This document shows positions 37,107 through 45,171 of a DNA stretch of 64,000 bases, piece by piece. Position numbers and translations under genes: made by a program. The stretch lies in NCBI RefSeq assembly GCF_017872975.1, contig NZ_JAGGJP010000002.1:1-64000 (forward strand). Direction: 5' to 3'. A model generated the notes under the pieces. That model saw only the letters and a list, made by a program, of their open reading frames with translations, had not been told where the DNA came from and ran no database searches. Position 1 is the first letter of the stretch, and every line of letters starts with the position of its first letter. Source of the stretch: Rubellimicrobium aerolatum. Its GTDB lineage: Bacteria > Pseudomonadota > Alphaproteobacteria > Rhodobacterales > Rhodobacteraceae.

Positions 37107-38549
37107 TCACAGCCCCTTGGCCCTGTAGCTCTCGGCCACGCGGCCGATGGCGACGACATAGGCGGCGGTCCGCAGGTCGCCCAGCTCGGGCCGGCGGCGC
37201 AGGGTCTCGCGCATCGACTGGTAGGCCGTCCGCATCGTGTCGTCCAAGCCGGAGCGCACCAGCGCCAGCTCGTCGGCGCCGCGCAGGTAGCTGCGCTTGA
37301 AGTCCGGGGAAAGGGTCCAGCCCAGGCCCCGGTCGTCGGACAGCCGCTCCAGCTCGCTCACCAGGAGGCGGTGCTCGGCCTCCTCGGCGCGGCGCTGCAT
37401 CCGGCCGAAGCGGATATGGCTCAGGTTCTTGACCCACTCGAAGTAGCTGACCGTCACGCCGCCGGCGTTGGCATACATGTCGGGGACGATGACCACGCCC
37501 TTGTCGCGAAGGATGGCGTCGGCGCCCGCCGTCACCGGGCCGTTCGCCGCCTCCACGATCAGCGGCGCGCGGATGCGATGGGCGTTGCCCTTGTGGATCA
37601 CCCCCTCCAGCGCGGCGGGGATGAGGATGTCGCACTCGGCCTCCAGCACCGACGCGCCGTCGGCGTGGAAGCTGGCGCCCGGGAAGCCCGCGAGGCCGCC
37701 CGTCGCGGCGAGGTGGCGCTTGACCTCCTCCACCGGCAGACCCGCGTCGGACCAGAGCGCGCCGTCCCGCTCCACGATCCCGACGATGCGCGCGCCGTCC
37801 TCCTCCGACAGGAACCTGGCGGCGTGGTGGCCGACGTTGCCAAGGCCCTGCACGACGATCCGCTTGCCCTCCAACCCGCCCGAGAGGCGCGCGCGCGCCA
37901 CGTCCTCGGGGTGGCGGAACACCTCGCGCAGCGCATACTGGATGCCGCGGCCCGTCGCCTCCACCCGGCCGTGGATGCCGCCCTGGCTCAGCGGCTTGCC
38001 GGTGACGCAGGCGCTGGCGTTAATGTCGGTGGTGTTCATCCGGCGATACTGGTCGGCGATCCAGGCCATCTCGCGCTCTCCGGTGCCCATGTCGGGGGCG
38101 GGGACGTTCTGCGCGGGGTGGATCAGGTCGCGCTTGACCAGCTCGAAGGCGAAGCGGCGGGTGATCCGCTCCAGCTCGTCCTCCTCCCAGGCGCGGGGGT
38201 CGATGCGCAGGCCCCCCTTGGAGCCGCCGAAGGGCACCTCGACCAGCGCGCATTTGTAGGTCATCAGCGCGGCCAGCGCCTCCACCTCGTCCTGATCGAC
38301 GGCCATGGCGTAGCGGATGCCGCCCTTCACGGGCTCCAGATGCTCGCTGTGCACCGACCGATAGCCGGTGAAGGTGTGGATCGCGCCGCGCAGCCGCACG
38401 CCGAAGCGCACGGTGTAGGTGGCGTTGCAGACGCGGATCTTCTCCTCCAGCCCGGGGGGCAGGTCCATGAACCGCACGGCGCGGTCGAACATCAGGTCGA
38501 CGGAATCGCGGAACGACGGCTCCCGATCCGGCATGGCGGCGTCCTTCAT
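37107..38549 (-). CDS. Glu/Leu/Phe/Val-type amino-acid dehydrogenase (glutamate dehydrogenase)
   Basis: A 480-residue dehydrogenase of the hexameric Glu/Leu/Phe/Val family. Substrate-binding motifs are PVKGGIRYA and LMTYKCALVEVPFGGSKGGL, which holds the catalytic lysine; NVPAPDMGTGEREMAWI follows. The dinucleotide domain has RIVVQGLGNVGHHAARFL. PDMYANAGGVTVSYFEWVKN near residue 380 is typical of bacterial glutamate dehydrogenases, which interconvert glutamate and 2-oxoglutarate. The start at ATG 38549 has GGGAGGAG seven to eight bases upstream. The 120-base divergent promoter region carries copy C of the dispersed element. Confidence 0.93.
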   Translation of the reverse strand: MKDAAMPDREPSFRDSVDLMFDRAVRFMDLPPGLEEKIRVCNATYTVRFGVRLRGAIHTFTGYRSVHSEHLEPVKGGIRYAMAVDQDEVEALAALMTYKCALVEVPFGGSKGGLRIDPRAWEEDELERITRRFAFELVKRDLIHPAQNVPAPDMGTGEREMAWIADQYRRMNTTDINASACVTGKPLSQGGIHGRVEATGRGIQYALREVFRHPEDVARARLSGGLEGKRIVVQGLGNVGHHAARFLSEEDGARIVGIVERDGALWSDAGLPVEEVKRHLAATGGLAGFPGASFHADGASVLEAECDILIPAALEGVIHKGNAHRIRAPLIVEAANGPVTAGADAILRDKGVVIVPDMYANAGGVTVSYFEWVKNLSHIRFGRMQRRAEEAEHRLLVSELERLSDDRGLGWTLSPDFKRSYLRGADELALVRSGLDDTMRTAYQSMRETLRRRPELGDLRTAAYVVAIGRVAESYRAKGL

Positions 38550-38600
38550 GGCGATTCTCCTCCCTCGCGTGGCTCTGGGCGGGAATATGACACGCCAAGG

Positions 38601-38660
38601 GTTAACGTCATCTGACAGTCCCGAACGCTCGGGGCCGTTTCGCGCAACGCCCCCCGGGCG
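38601..38660 (+). repeat. dispersed GTTAAC...CGAACGCTC intergenic element, copy C
   Basis: Begins GTTAACGTCATCTGACAG, continues with CGAACGCTCGGGG and TTCGCGCAACGCCCC. Aligned to copy A (2552-2610, minus) it matches at roughly four fifths of the positions. It lies between the divergent dehydrogenase and lipoprotein genes, 52 bases and 12 bases from their starts. Confidence 0.7.
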
Positions 38661-38671
38661 TAGCATGGGCC

Positions 38672-39004
38672 ATGATTCGCGCCCTGCCCTTCCTGCTGCT
38701 GCTCGCCGCCTGCGCCGAGACGCCCGCGCTCGACGCCCGCATCCCCGAGGCCGAGCGGGTCGCGCCGCCGCCCGCGCTGGTGCCGCTCGGGCCGATCCTC
38801 GCCCGGGCCGAGGCGTTGCCGGCCGCCCCCGACGACGGCGGCCTGCCCGCGCGGGCCGAGGCCCTCGCGGCGCGGGCGGGGGCGATCCCCGCGCCGGGGC
38901 GCTCGGACGCCGGACGCCTCGCGGCCCTTCGGGCGCGGGCCGAAGCGCTGCGGGCGGATCCGGGCACGGGACCGGGCACGGGACCGGGCGCTTCGTTGCC
39001 ATGA
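38672..39004 (+). CDS. small lipoprotein of unknown function
   Basis: A 110-residue protein with a lipoprotein signal (MIRALPFLLLLAACAETPAL); the lipobox LLAAC puts the lipidated Cys at residue 15. The rest is Ala/Pro/Arg-rich with repeated ARAEAL words and a short GTGPGTGPG tail, suggesting a helical or extended periplasmic protein. It is 53 bases upstream of hom and in the same direction. Similar small lipoproteins beside hom occur in related genomes, but no role is known. Confidence 0.7.
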   Translation: MIRALPFLLLLAACAETPALDARIPEAERVAPPPALVPLGPILARAEALPAAPDDGGLPARAEALAARAGAIPAPGRSDAGRLAALRARAEALRADPGTGPGTGPGASLP

Positions 39005-39057
39005 CCGGGCGGACGGGGTAACGCTCCGCGCGTTCCATTCCGCGAGGTTCCGCCATC

Positions 39058-40344
39058 ATGACCGCACCGCTCCGCATCGGCATCGCCGGACTCGGCACCG
39101 TGGGGGCGGGGGTGCTTCGCATCCTCCAGGCGCAGGGCGATCTGATCGCCGCCCGCGCCGGGCGGCCGATCGAGGCGGTGGCGGTGTCGGCCCGCGACCG
39201 GGCCAAGGACCGGGGCGTGCCGCTGGACGCCCATGCCTGGGAGGCCGATCCGGTGGCGCTGGCCCGCCGCCCCGACATCGACGTGTTCGTGGAGGTGATG
39301 GGCGGCCACGAGGGCGCGGCCAAGGCGGCGACCGAGGCGGCGCTGGCCGCCGGGCACGACGTGGTGACGGCGAACAAGGCGATGCTGGCCCATCACGGGC
39401 AGGCGCTGGCGCTGGCCGCCGAGGAGGCGGGCCGGGTGCTGCGCTTCGAGGCGGCGGTCGCGGGCGGCATCCCCGTCATCAAGGCGCTGACCGAGGGGCT
39501 GGCGGGCAACCGCATGACCCGGGTGATGGGGGTGATGAACGGCACCTGCAACTACATCCTGACGCGGATGGAGGAGGCGGGCCTGCCCTATGCCGAGGTC
39601 TTCGAGGAGGCCCGGCAACTGGGCTATCTGGAGGCCGATCCCCGGCTCGACGTGGATGGGATCGACGCGGGGCACAAGCTGTCGCTGCTGGCGGCCATCG
39701 CCTTCGGGACGCAGGTCGCCTTCGACCATGTGGAGCTGGAGGGGATCGGGTCGGTGACGATCGAGGACATCCGCCGGGCCGCCGACATGGGGTTCAAGAT
39801 CAAGCTGCTGGGCGTGGCGCAGATGACCGGGCGGGGGCTGGAGCAGCGGATGCGGCCCTGCCTCGTGCCCGCGACCTCGCCCTTGGGGCAGTTGCAGGGC
39901 GGGACCAACATGGTGGTGCTGGAGGGCGATTCGGTCGGGCAGGTCGTGCTGCGCGGCGCGGGCGCGGGGGCCGGGCCGACGGCGAGCGCCGTGCTGTCGG
40001 ACCTCATCGACATCGCGCGGGGCAACCGGGTGCCGACCTTCGGCCAGCCGGCGGCGACGCTGGCGCGTGCCCGGCCCGCGAAGGGGGCGGTGCCCGCCCC
40101 CCACTACCTGCGGCTGCGGCTGGTGGACAAGCCCGGAGCCTTGGCCAAGGTCGCGCGGGTGCTGGGCGATTCGGGCATCTCCATCGACCGGATGCGGCAG
40201 TATGGCCACGAGGAGGGCAGCGCGCCCGTCCTGATCGTCACCCACAAGACGACGCGCGCCGCGCTGGACGAGGCGCTGGCCGCCCTGCCCGAAACCGGCG
40301 TGGTCGAGGGCGCCCCAGTGGCGATCCGCATCGAGGCGGTGTGA
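39058..40344 (+). CDS. hom: homoserine dehydrogenase
   Basis: A 428-residue enzyme that reduces aspartate semialdehyde to homoserine in threonine/methionine synthesis. The N-terminal Rossmann motif is GIAGLGTVGAGVLR. The catalytic core shows VVTANKAMLAHH, AAVAGGIPVIKALTEGLAGN and GTCNYILTRM; YLEADPRLDVDGIDAGHKL contains the conserved Asp and Lys. A C-terminal ACT domain (from about 350, HYLRLRLVDKPGALAKVARV) binds threonine as feedback inhibitor in this class. Length and start (AGGTTCCGCCATCATG) are normal. Confidence 0.95.
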   Translation: MTAPLRIGIAGLGTVGAGVLRILQAQGDLIAARAGRPIEAVAVSARDRAKDRGVPLDAHAWEADPVALARRPDIDVFVEVMGGHEGAAKAATEAALAAGHDVVTANKAMLAHHGQALALAAEEAGRVLRFEAAVAGGIPVIKALTEGLAGNRMTRVMGVMNGTCNYILTRMEEAGLPYAEVFEEARQLGYLEADPRLDVDGIDAGHKLSLLAAIAFGTQVAFDHVELEGIGSVTIEDIRRAADMGFKIKLLGVAQMTGRGLEQRMRPCLVPATSPLGQLQGGTNMVVLEGDSVGQVVLRGAGAGAGPTASAVLSDLIDIARGNRVPTFGQPAATLARARPAKGAVPAPHYLRLRLVDKPGALAKVARVLGDSGISIDRMRQYGHEEGSAPVLIVTHKTTRAALDEALAALPETGVVEGAPVAIRIEAV

Positions 40345-40355
40345 GCGGGGAAACG

Positions 40356-40373
40356 ACGGTCCTGCGGGGCCGT
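40356..40373 (+). terminator. possible terminator hairpin after hom
   Basis: ACGGTCC-TGCG-GGGCCGT forms a 7-bp stem (one G-U pair) 11 bases after the hom stop. There is no U tract behind it, so this may only be an mRNA 3'-end stem. It separates hom from glpX, whose start is 77 bases on. Confidence 0.35.
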
Positions 40374-40449
40374 TAGCGCTCCCGGTCCTTCACGCGGGCG
40401 CGAGGGCGGGCTACGCCTTCGCCCGACCCATCAGCAAGGACCGCTCCCC

Positions 40450-41409
40450 ATGGCCACTCCCGACTTCTCCGACCGCCTCCTGTCCCTGGGCCTCGCCCGC
40501 GTGTCCGAGGCCGCCGCCATCGCCTGCGCCGACTTCGTGGGGCGGGGCGACGAGAAGGCCGCCGACCAGGCGGCGGTGGACGGGATGCGCCGGCAGCTCA
40601 ACATGCTCGACATCCAAGGCGTGGTGGTGATCGGCGAGGGGGAGCGCGACGAGGCGCCGATGCTCTACATCGGCGAGGAGGTGGGGACGGGGAACGGCCC
40701 CGCCGTGGACATCGCGCTCGACCCCCTGGAGGGGACGACGCTGACGGCGCGGGACATGCCCAACGCGCTCGCGGTGGTGGCGATGGCGCCGAGGGGGACG
40801 CTGCTGCACGCGCCCGACGTCTACATGGAGAAGCTGGCGGTGGGGCCGGGGTTCAAGCGGGGGGTGGTGACGCTGGCGATGAGCCCGGCCGAGCGGGTGT
40901 CGGCGCTGGCTTCGGCCAAGGGGGTCAGCACGCGCGACGTCACCGTGTGCATCCTCGACCGCGAGCGGCACGAGGCCATGATCGCCGAGGTGCGATCGAC
41001 GGGGGCGAAGGTGCGGCTCATCACCGACGGGGACGTGGCCGGCGTCATGCACTGCGCCGAGCCCTCGACGGGGATCGACATGTACATGGGGAGCGGTGGC
41101 GCCCCCGAGGGGGTGCTGGCGGCGGCGGCGCTCAAGTGCATGGGGGGGCAGATCTACGGCAAGCTGCTGTTCCGCAACGACGACGAGCGGGGGCGGGCCC
41201 AGAAGGCCGGGATCACCAACCTGGAGCGGGTCTACACGCGCGACGACCTGGTGACGGGCGACGTGATCTTCGCGGCGACCGGGGTGACGGACGGCAGCCT
41301 CCTGCCCGGCATCCGGCGCACCCCCGACGCCATCACCGTCGAAACCGTGCTGATGCGGAGCAAGACCGGGTCGGTGCGGCGCATGAGCTACACCAACCCG
41401 GTGCGCTGA
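40450..41409 (+). CDS. glpX: class II fructose-1,6-bisphosphatase
   Basis: A 319-residue GlpX-type phosphatase that makes fructose 6-phosphate in gluconeogenesis. Metal-binding motifs are VVVIGEGERDEAPMLYIGEE and AVDIALDPLEGTTLTA. The later segments VTVCILDRERHE, LITDGDVAGVM and SGGAPEGVLAAAAL are the usual substrate-side loops. The length fits the family. It lies between hom and recJ, a neighbourhood seen in other Rhodobacterales. A copy of a 29-bp inverted repeat follows the stop codon. Confidence 0.95.
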   Translation: MATPDFSDRLLSLGLARVSEAAAIACADFVGRGDEKAADQAAVDGMRRQLNMLDIQGVVVIGEGERDEAPMLYIGEEVGTGNGPAVDIALDPLEGTTLTARDMPNALAVVAMAPRGTLLHAPDVYMEKLAVGPGFKRGVVTLAMSPAERVSALASAKGVSTRDVTVCILDRERHEAMIAEVRSTGAKVRLITDGDVAGVMHCAEPSTGIDMYMGSGGAPEGVLAAAALKCMGGQIYGKLLFRNDDERGRAQKAGITNLERVYTRDDLVTGDVIFAATGVTDGSLLPGIRRTPDAITVETVLMRSKTGSVRRMSYTNPVR

Positions 41410-41450
41410 GGGGGCCCATGTCGCAGGGGGGCGCTGCCCCCCGCTTCGCT

Positions 41451-41479
41451 CCCCCCGGGATATTTGGGACCAAAGGAAG
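41451..41479 (+). repeat. 29-bp inverted repeat, left arm (after glpX)
   Basis: The 29 bases CCCCCCGGGATATTTGGGAC plus CAAAGGAAG are present here and exactly reversed at 41598-41626. A GC stem (CAGGGGGGCGCTGCCCCCC) lies beside the left arm and a related one beside the right. This CCCGGGATATTTGGG-type element is a familiar intergenic repeat of Rhodobacterales. Confidence 0.85.
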
Positions 41480-41597
41480 AGGATAACCTTTCCTTAATCA
41501 CTGCTGGGCTAGAAGGATGGCGCGGTACAGGCGGGGACGCCGATGACCGCACCGAAGGAAGGCCGCTCCTGGCTTATCGCCGGGGGCGGCTGTTTTG
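41480..41597. other. spacer between inverted repeat arms
   Basis: 118 bases holding an AT-richer start (GGATAACCTTTCCTTAATCA), likely part of the recJ promoter. The 41410-41723 interval has no gene. Confidence 0.4.
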
Positions 41598-41626
41598 CTT
41601 CCTTTGGTCCCAAATATCCCGGGGGG
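41598..41626 (-). repeat. 29-bp inverted repeat, right arm (before recJ)
   Basis: CTTCCTTTGGTCCCAAATAT plus CCCGGGGGG, the exact reverse complement of 41451-41479. It is followed by a GAGGGGGGCAGGGCCCCCCTGCC hairpin. In a transcript spanning both arms a very stable long stem could form. Confidence 0.85.
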
Positions 41627-41723
41627 TGAGGCGCCTCGCGCCGAGGGGGGCAGGGCCCCCCTGCCCCGACGACCGCCCACGCGCCCCTTGCCATCGATGG
41701 CCCGCCCGCGCGACACGGGAAGG

Positions 41724-43466
41724 ATGACCCCCTTCCTCGACGTCTCCGATTCGCTCACCGGCCGGCGCTGGGTCGGCCCCAGCCTGGAGGAGGACCGGCT
41801 GGCCGAGGCCATGGCGCGGGACGCCCGGCTCGACCGCGCGGTGGCGCTGACGCTGGTGCGGCGGGGCGTCGGCATCGGGCAGGCAGCGGGCTTCCTCGAC
41901 CCCAAGCTGCGGGACCTGCTGCCCGACCCGCTGGGGCTGCGCGACATGGGGACGGCGGCGGACCGGCTCTTGCAGGCCGTGGAGCGGCGCGAGAGGATCG
42001 CCGTCTTCGCCGACTACGACGTGGACGGCGGCGCCTCGGCGGCGCTGCTGCTCACTTGGCTGCGCGGCTTCGGGCTCAAGGCCACGCTCTACATCCCCGA
42101 CCGGATCGAGGAGGGCTACGGCCCCAACGAGCCCGCCATGGCCCGGCTCGCCGCCGGGCACGACCTCATCCTCTGCGTCGACTGCGGCACCCTCTCCCAC
42201 GGGCCGATCGCGGCGGCGGCGGGGGCGGATGTCGTCGTGCTCGACCACCACCTCGGGGCCGAGACGCTGCCCGCCTGCGTCGCCGTGGTGAACCCCAACC
42301 GGCAGGACGAATCGGGCGACCTCGGGCATCTCTGCGCCGCGGGGGTGGTGTTCCTGCTGCTGGTGGAGGCGAACCGGCGGCTGAAGGCGCTGGGCCGGCC
42401 GGGGCCGGACCTCATGGCGATGCTCGACCTCGTGGCGCTGGCCACCGTGGCGGACGTGGCCCCCCTCACCGGCGTCAACCGGGCGCTGGTCCGCTCGGGC
42501 CTCCTCGTCATGGCGCGGCGCGAACGGCCGGGCCTTGCCGCGCTGCAGGACGTGGCCGGGGTCACGGCCGCGCCCTCGGCCTATCACCTGGGCTATGTGA
42601 TCGGCCCCCGGATCAACGCCGGCGGGCGCGTGGGGCAGGCCGACCTCGGCGCGCGGCTCCTGGCGACCGACGACCCGCACGAGGCGCAGGCCCTGGCCGA
42701 AAGGCTCCACGCCCACAACGCCGAGCGGCGGGAGATCGAGGCGGGCGTGCAGGCCGCCGCGCTCGCGCAGGCCGAGGGGCGCGGCGACGGGCCGCTCGCC
42801 TGGGCGGCGGGCGACGGCTGGCACCCCGGCGTCGTCGGCATCGTCGCGGCGCGGCTCAAGGAGGCGACGCACCGCCCCGCCGTGGTGATCGCGCTCGACG
42901 GCGACATCGGCAAGGGCTCGGCGCGGTCGGTGCCCGGCGTGGACATCGGCGCGGCCATCCACCGCGTCGCCGCCGAGGGGCTGCTGCTGCGCGGCGGCGG
43001 GCACCGCATGGCCGCCGGCCTGACGGTAGAGCGGGCCAAGCTCCCCGCCGCGATGGAGCGGCTGGCCGAGCTGCTCGCGCGGCAGGGCGCGGGGGCGGGC
43101 GGGCCGCGCGACCTGCCGCTCGACGGCGTGCTGATGCCCAAGGCCGCGCAGCCGCCGCTCGTGGAGACCATCGAGCGCGCGGGCCCCTTCGGCGCCGCCG
43201 CCCCCTCGCCGCGATTCGCCTTTCCCGACCTTTCGGTGTCGATGCAGCGCGTCGTCGGCAACGGGCACCTCAAGCTCGCCCTCGCGGACGGGATGGGCGG
43301 GCGCATCGACGCCATCGCCTTCGGCGCGGCCGAGGGGCCGCTCGCCCGGCTCCTGCCCGGCGCGGGGCGCTTCCACGTCGCCGGGCGGCTGGAGATCAAC
43401 ACCTGGCAGGGCCGCAGCAGCGTCCAGCTCCAGCTCGAGGACGCCGCCCCCGCGATCCGGCGCTGA
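41724..43466 (+). CDS. recJ: single-stranded-DNA-specific exonuclease RecJ
   Basis: A 580-residue RecJ, the 5'-3' single-strand exonuclease of recombination and mismatch repair. The DHH-type phosphoesterase motifs are FADYDVDGGASAAL (motif I), LCVDCGTLSHGP (motif II) and VVVLDHHLGAETLP (motif III). The DHHA1 part has LRGGGHRMAAGLTVERAK, and a C-terminal OB-like region (RLEINTWQGRSSVQLQLED) completes it. The ATG at 41724 gives the usual length and N-terminus (MTPFLDVSDSLTGRRW); an upstream in-frame ATG (41697) is possible. Confidence 0.95.
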   Translation: MTPFLDVSDSLTGRRWVGPSLEEDRLAEAMARDARLDRAVALTLVRRGVGIGQAAGFLDPKLRDLLPDPLGLRDMGTAADRLLQAVERRERIAVFADYDVDGGASAALLLTWLRGFGLKATLYIPDRIEEGYGPNEPAMARLAAGHDLILCVDCGTLSHGPIAAAAGADVVVLDHHLGAETLPACVAVVNPNRQDESGDLGHLCAAGVVFLLLVEANRRLKALGRPGPDLMAMLDLVALATVADVAPLTGVNRALVRSGLLVMARRERPGLAALQDVAGVTAAPSAYHLGYVIGPRINAGGRVGQADLGARLLATDDPHEAQALAERLHAHNAERREIEAGVQAAALAQAEGRGDGPLAWAAGDGWHPGVVGIVAARLKEATHRPAVVIALDGDIGKGSARSVPGVDIGAAIHRVAAEGLLLRGGGHRMAAGLTVERAKLPAAMERLAELLARQGAGAGGPRDLPLDGVLMPKAAQPPLVETIERAGPFGAAAPSPRFAFPDLSVSMQRVVGNGHLKLALADGMGGRIDAIAFGAAEGPLARLLPGAGRFHVAGRLEINTWQGRSSVQLQLEDAAPAIRR

Positions 43467-43534
43467 CGCAACGGGAGGCCACGCGCCCCCTTGCCCCCGG
43501 CGCGCGCCTTGTCTAGGAAGCGCCCACCTGCCGC

Positions 43535-43609
43535 GGCCCGTTCGTCTATCGGTTAGGACACCAGGTTTTCAACCTGGGAAGAGGGGTTCGACTCCCCTAC
43601 GGGCTGCCA
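43535..43609 (+). tRNA. tRNA-Glu (anticodon TTC)
   Basis: GGCCCGTTCGTCTATCGG through CTACGGGCTGCCA folds into a full cloverleaf with encoded CCA. The anticodon arm CCAGG-TTTTCAA-CCTGG places TTC in the loop, and the T arm is GAGGGGTTCGACTCCCC. The gene is intact, and the integrase element begins directly after its 3' end, which makes that end the likely attachment site. Confidence 0.95.
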
Positions 43610-43779
43610 ACAATCTTGAAATTGCGAGTGTTTGCGGTGGGTTACCAGAGATGGTGCCCCACGTTCCGCCGGGTGTGGGACACAGCCCAATCGCAGACGC
43701 CCGAGCATTTACGTTGAGTCTTTGACGTCGAGCGGTCCAAACGCATCGCAATCCCGTGTACTCTGGGCCTTGGCCAATC

Positions 43780-43813
43780 GGTGTCCCACAATCTCGGCGA
43801 TCTGTGGGACACC
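43780..43813. repeat. inverted repeat just beyond the integrase gene
   Basis: GGTGTCCCACA and its exact reverse TGTGGGACACC are separated by 12 bases. A further GTGTGGGACACAG word lies at 43674-43686. The pair is 16 bases past the integrase stop, so it could be its terminator or a set of integrase-binding sites next to attL. Confidence 0.7.
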
Positions 43814-43828
43814 TCGGAATGATTGGCC

Positions 43829-44974
43829 TCAGACCAGCTCCGTCCGTCCCTCGACGCGCTCGAAGCCGGATTTTGTCAGTTTCTTACGGTTGACCTTGGC
43901 CGTGTAGATAGCCGCCGTCTTCGGGTCGCTGTGAGAGAGACGGGCCATGATCTCATACTCGGTGCCACCGGCTTCTGCGATCTGCTCGGCCACCCGCTTC
44001 CGGATACCGTGCTGCGAACGAGCGGCTTTCTTCACAGCCCACACGTTGCCCTCGCTCTTCACCTCAACGGTTTTCACAAGTCCGGCCTGGATCACCCAGT
44101 CCCGAATCTTGTTGCCCAGTGCTCCGGACGAGGCGAACGGCCGACCATACTCCGTCAACAGAAATGCCTCCGGGTGAGAGGGTCCGACGTTCAATTCCTG
44201 AGCCAGCTCGGTCATCACCGGCACTTCAACCGGCTTTGAACCCTTCTTCCTCGGCTGCCACGCCAAAGATGCGTGACCGTCCTTCAACTTGATCTGCTTC
44301 GGGCCGATGACGTGCGTGTCGCCAATCCGTCCTGCCATGTTCTTGGCGAGGTAGAACCACCGGCGGGCCATCGTTCCGGTGCCGTGATGACGCAGAAACT
44401 GCGCTTCATCTTCATCGGTCCAGGGCGTTGCGCCTCCCCGACCCTTATGCGGGCTGGCAAGCTCGAAAACAGCCGAGTCCTTCGGGAACCCACGTCCTTT
44501 CCCCCAGGTATAGGCGGCCTTCAGCGCCTTAAGGCAGGTTTCAGCCGCACCGGTCTGGGCTCCAAACGAGTCCAGGATGTAGTTGAAGGCCTCCTCAGGG
44601 AGGTTGGCCTTCAAGGATCCGATCCGAACACCCTTCTTCTCGACGTCGCAAGCCTGGCGCAAGCCACGCTCCCGCCCGGATTTCGTGAGCTCACTCATCT
44701 TGCCGGCTTCGATCATCGTGGTCATCGCCTCGACGTACTTTTCCCGAAGTTCATCGAGGGTCCCGCGCGAGGGCTTGTCGAGCTCCTTGAGGGTCACCTT
44801 CTTCCCGGCACGCGCCGCCTTATAGCAATCCTCGAAAAGCCGGTGACCTGGTCCCACAGGAATGGTGATCTTCTGTGTCTTGTCACCTTCCACGCGAACG
44901 CGCCAGCGAGGCGTCCCAATGTTCGACTTTTCCTTACAGAGGCCTGGGAAGACCATCTCCATCTTCATCTTCAT
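43829..44974 (-). CDS. tyrosine-type site-specific integrase
   Basis: A 381-residue phage-type integrase. The N-terminal half holds the arm- and core-binding SAM-like domain. The C-terminal catalytic domain has the first arginine in KNMAGRIGDTHVIGP, a basic hairpin (WQPRKKGSKPVEV), the HGIRKRVAEQ box and RLSHSDPKTAAIYT with the nucleophilic tyrosine. It points at tRNA-Glu 220 bases away, as expected for an element integrated there. An upstream TTG (44989) is in frame, but ATG 44974 has GGGAG eight bases before it. The ATG shares one base with the preceding gene's stop (TAATG). Confidence 0.88.
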   Translation of the reverse strand: MKMKMEMVFPGLCKEKSNIGTPRWRVRVEGDKTQKITIPVGPGHRLFEDCYKAARAGKKVTLKELDKPSRGTLDELREKYVEAMTTMIEAGKMSELTKSGRERGLRQACDVEKKGVRIGSLKANLPEEAFNYILDSFGAQTGAAETCLKALKAAYTWGKGRGFPKDSAVFELASPHKGRGGATPWTDEDEAQFLRHHGTGTMARRWFYLAKNMAGRIGDTHVIGPKQIKLKDGHASLAWQPRKKGSKPVEVPVMTELAQELNVGPSHPEAFLLTEYGRPFASSGALGNKIRDWVIQAGLVKTVEVKSEGNVWAVKKAARSQHGIRKRVAEQIAEAGGTEYEIMARLSHSDPKTAAIYTAKVNRKKLTKSGFERVEGRTELV

Positions 44975-45171
44975 TACAAATTCTCCCAAGTGCAGGGTTG
45001 CTTGTTATTTGCCTCAGAAAGCTCATCCGATGCCTGTGTAGCCCCTGCAGCGAGTTCGACGCGGAACGTGCCGTCAGCATTGACGTGCACCGCTCCGGGC
45101 GTAAGCCCGCGCGCAATGAGAGCGCCAACGACGTTCGACACGGATTTCAAAGATGGACGTGCAGCAGGCAT
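44974..45171 (-). CDS. small protein coupled to the integrase
   Basis: A 65-residue protein: an N-terminal helix (LKSVSNVVGALIARG), then LTPGAVHVNADGTFRVEL, which looks like a beta hairpin, and an acidic tail. Small proteins with this helix plus GAxxVNxDG pattern often precede integrases in Rhodobacterales prophages and islands; excisionase or directionality roles have been suggested but are not established. Its TAA overlaps the integrase ATG. GAGGAAC lies about 10 bases before the ATG; a longer frame extends upstream to 45318. Confidence 0.6.
   Translation of the reverse strand: MPAARPSLKSVSNVVGALIARGLTPGAVHVNADGTFRVELAAGATQASDELSEANNKQPCTWENL

Noticed and set aside
34546-37635. A 1029-codon minus-strand frame that includes the TadG-like protein
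   Set aside because: Only the part after 35922 carries the TadG signature and an overlapping start; the upstream part runs antisense or out of frame through the TadE-like, Nudix and dehydrogenase genes.
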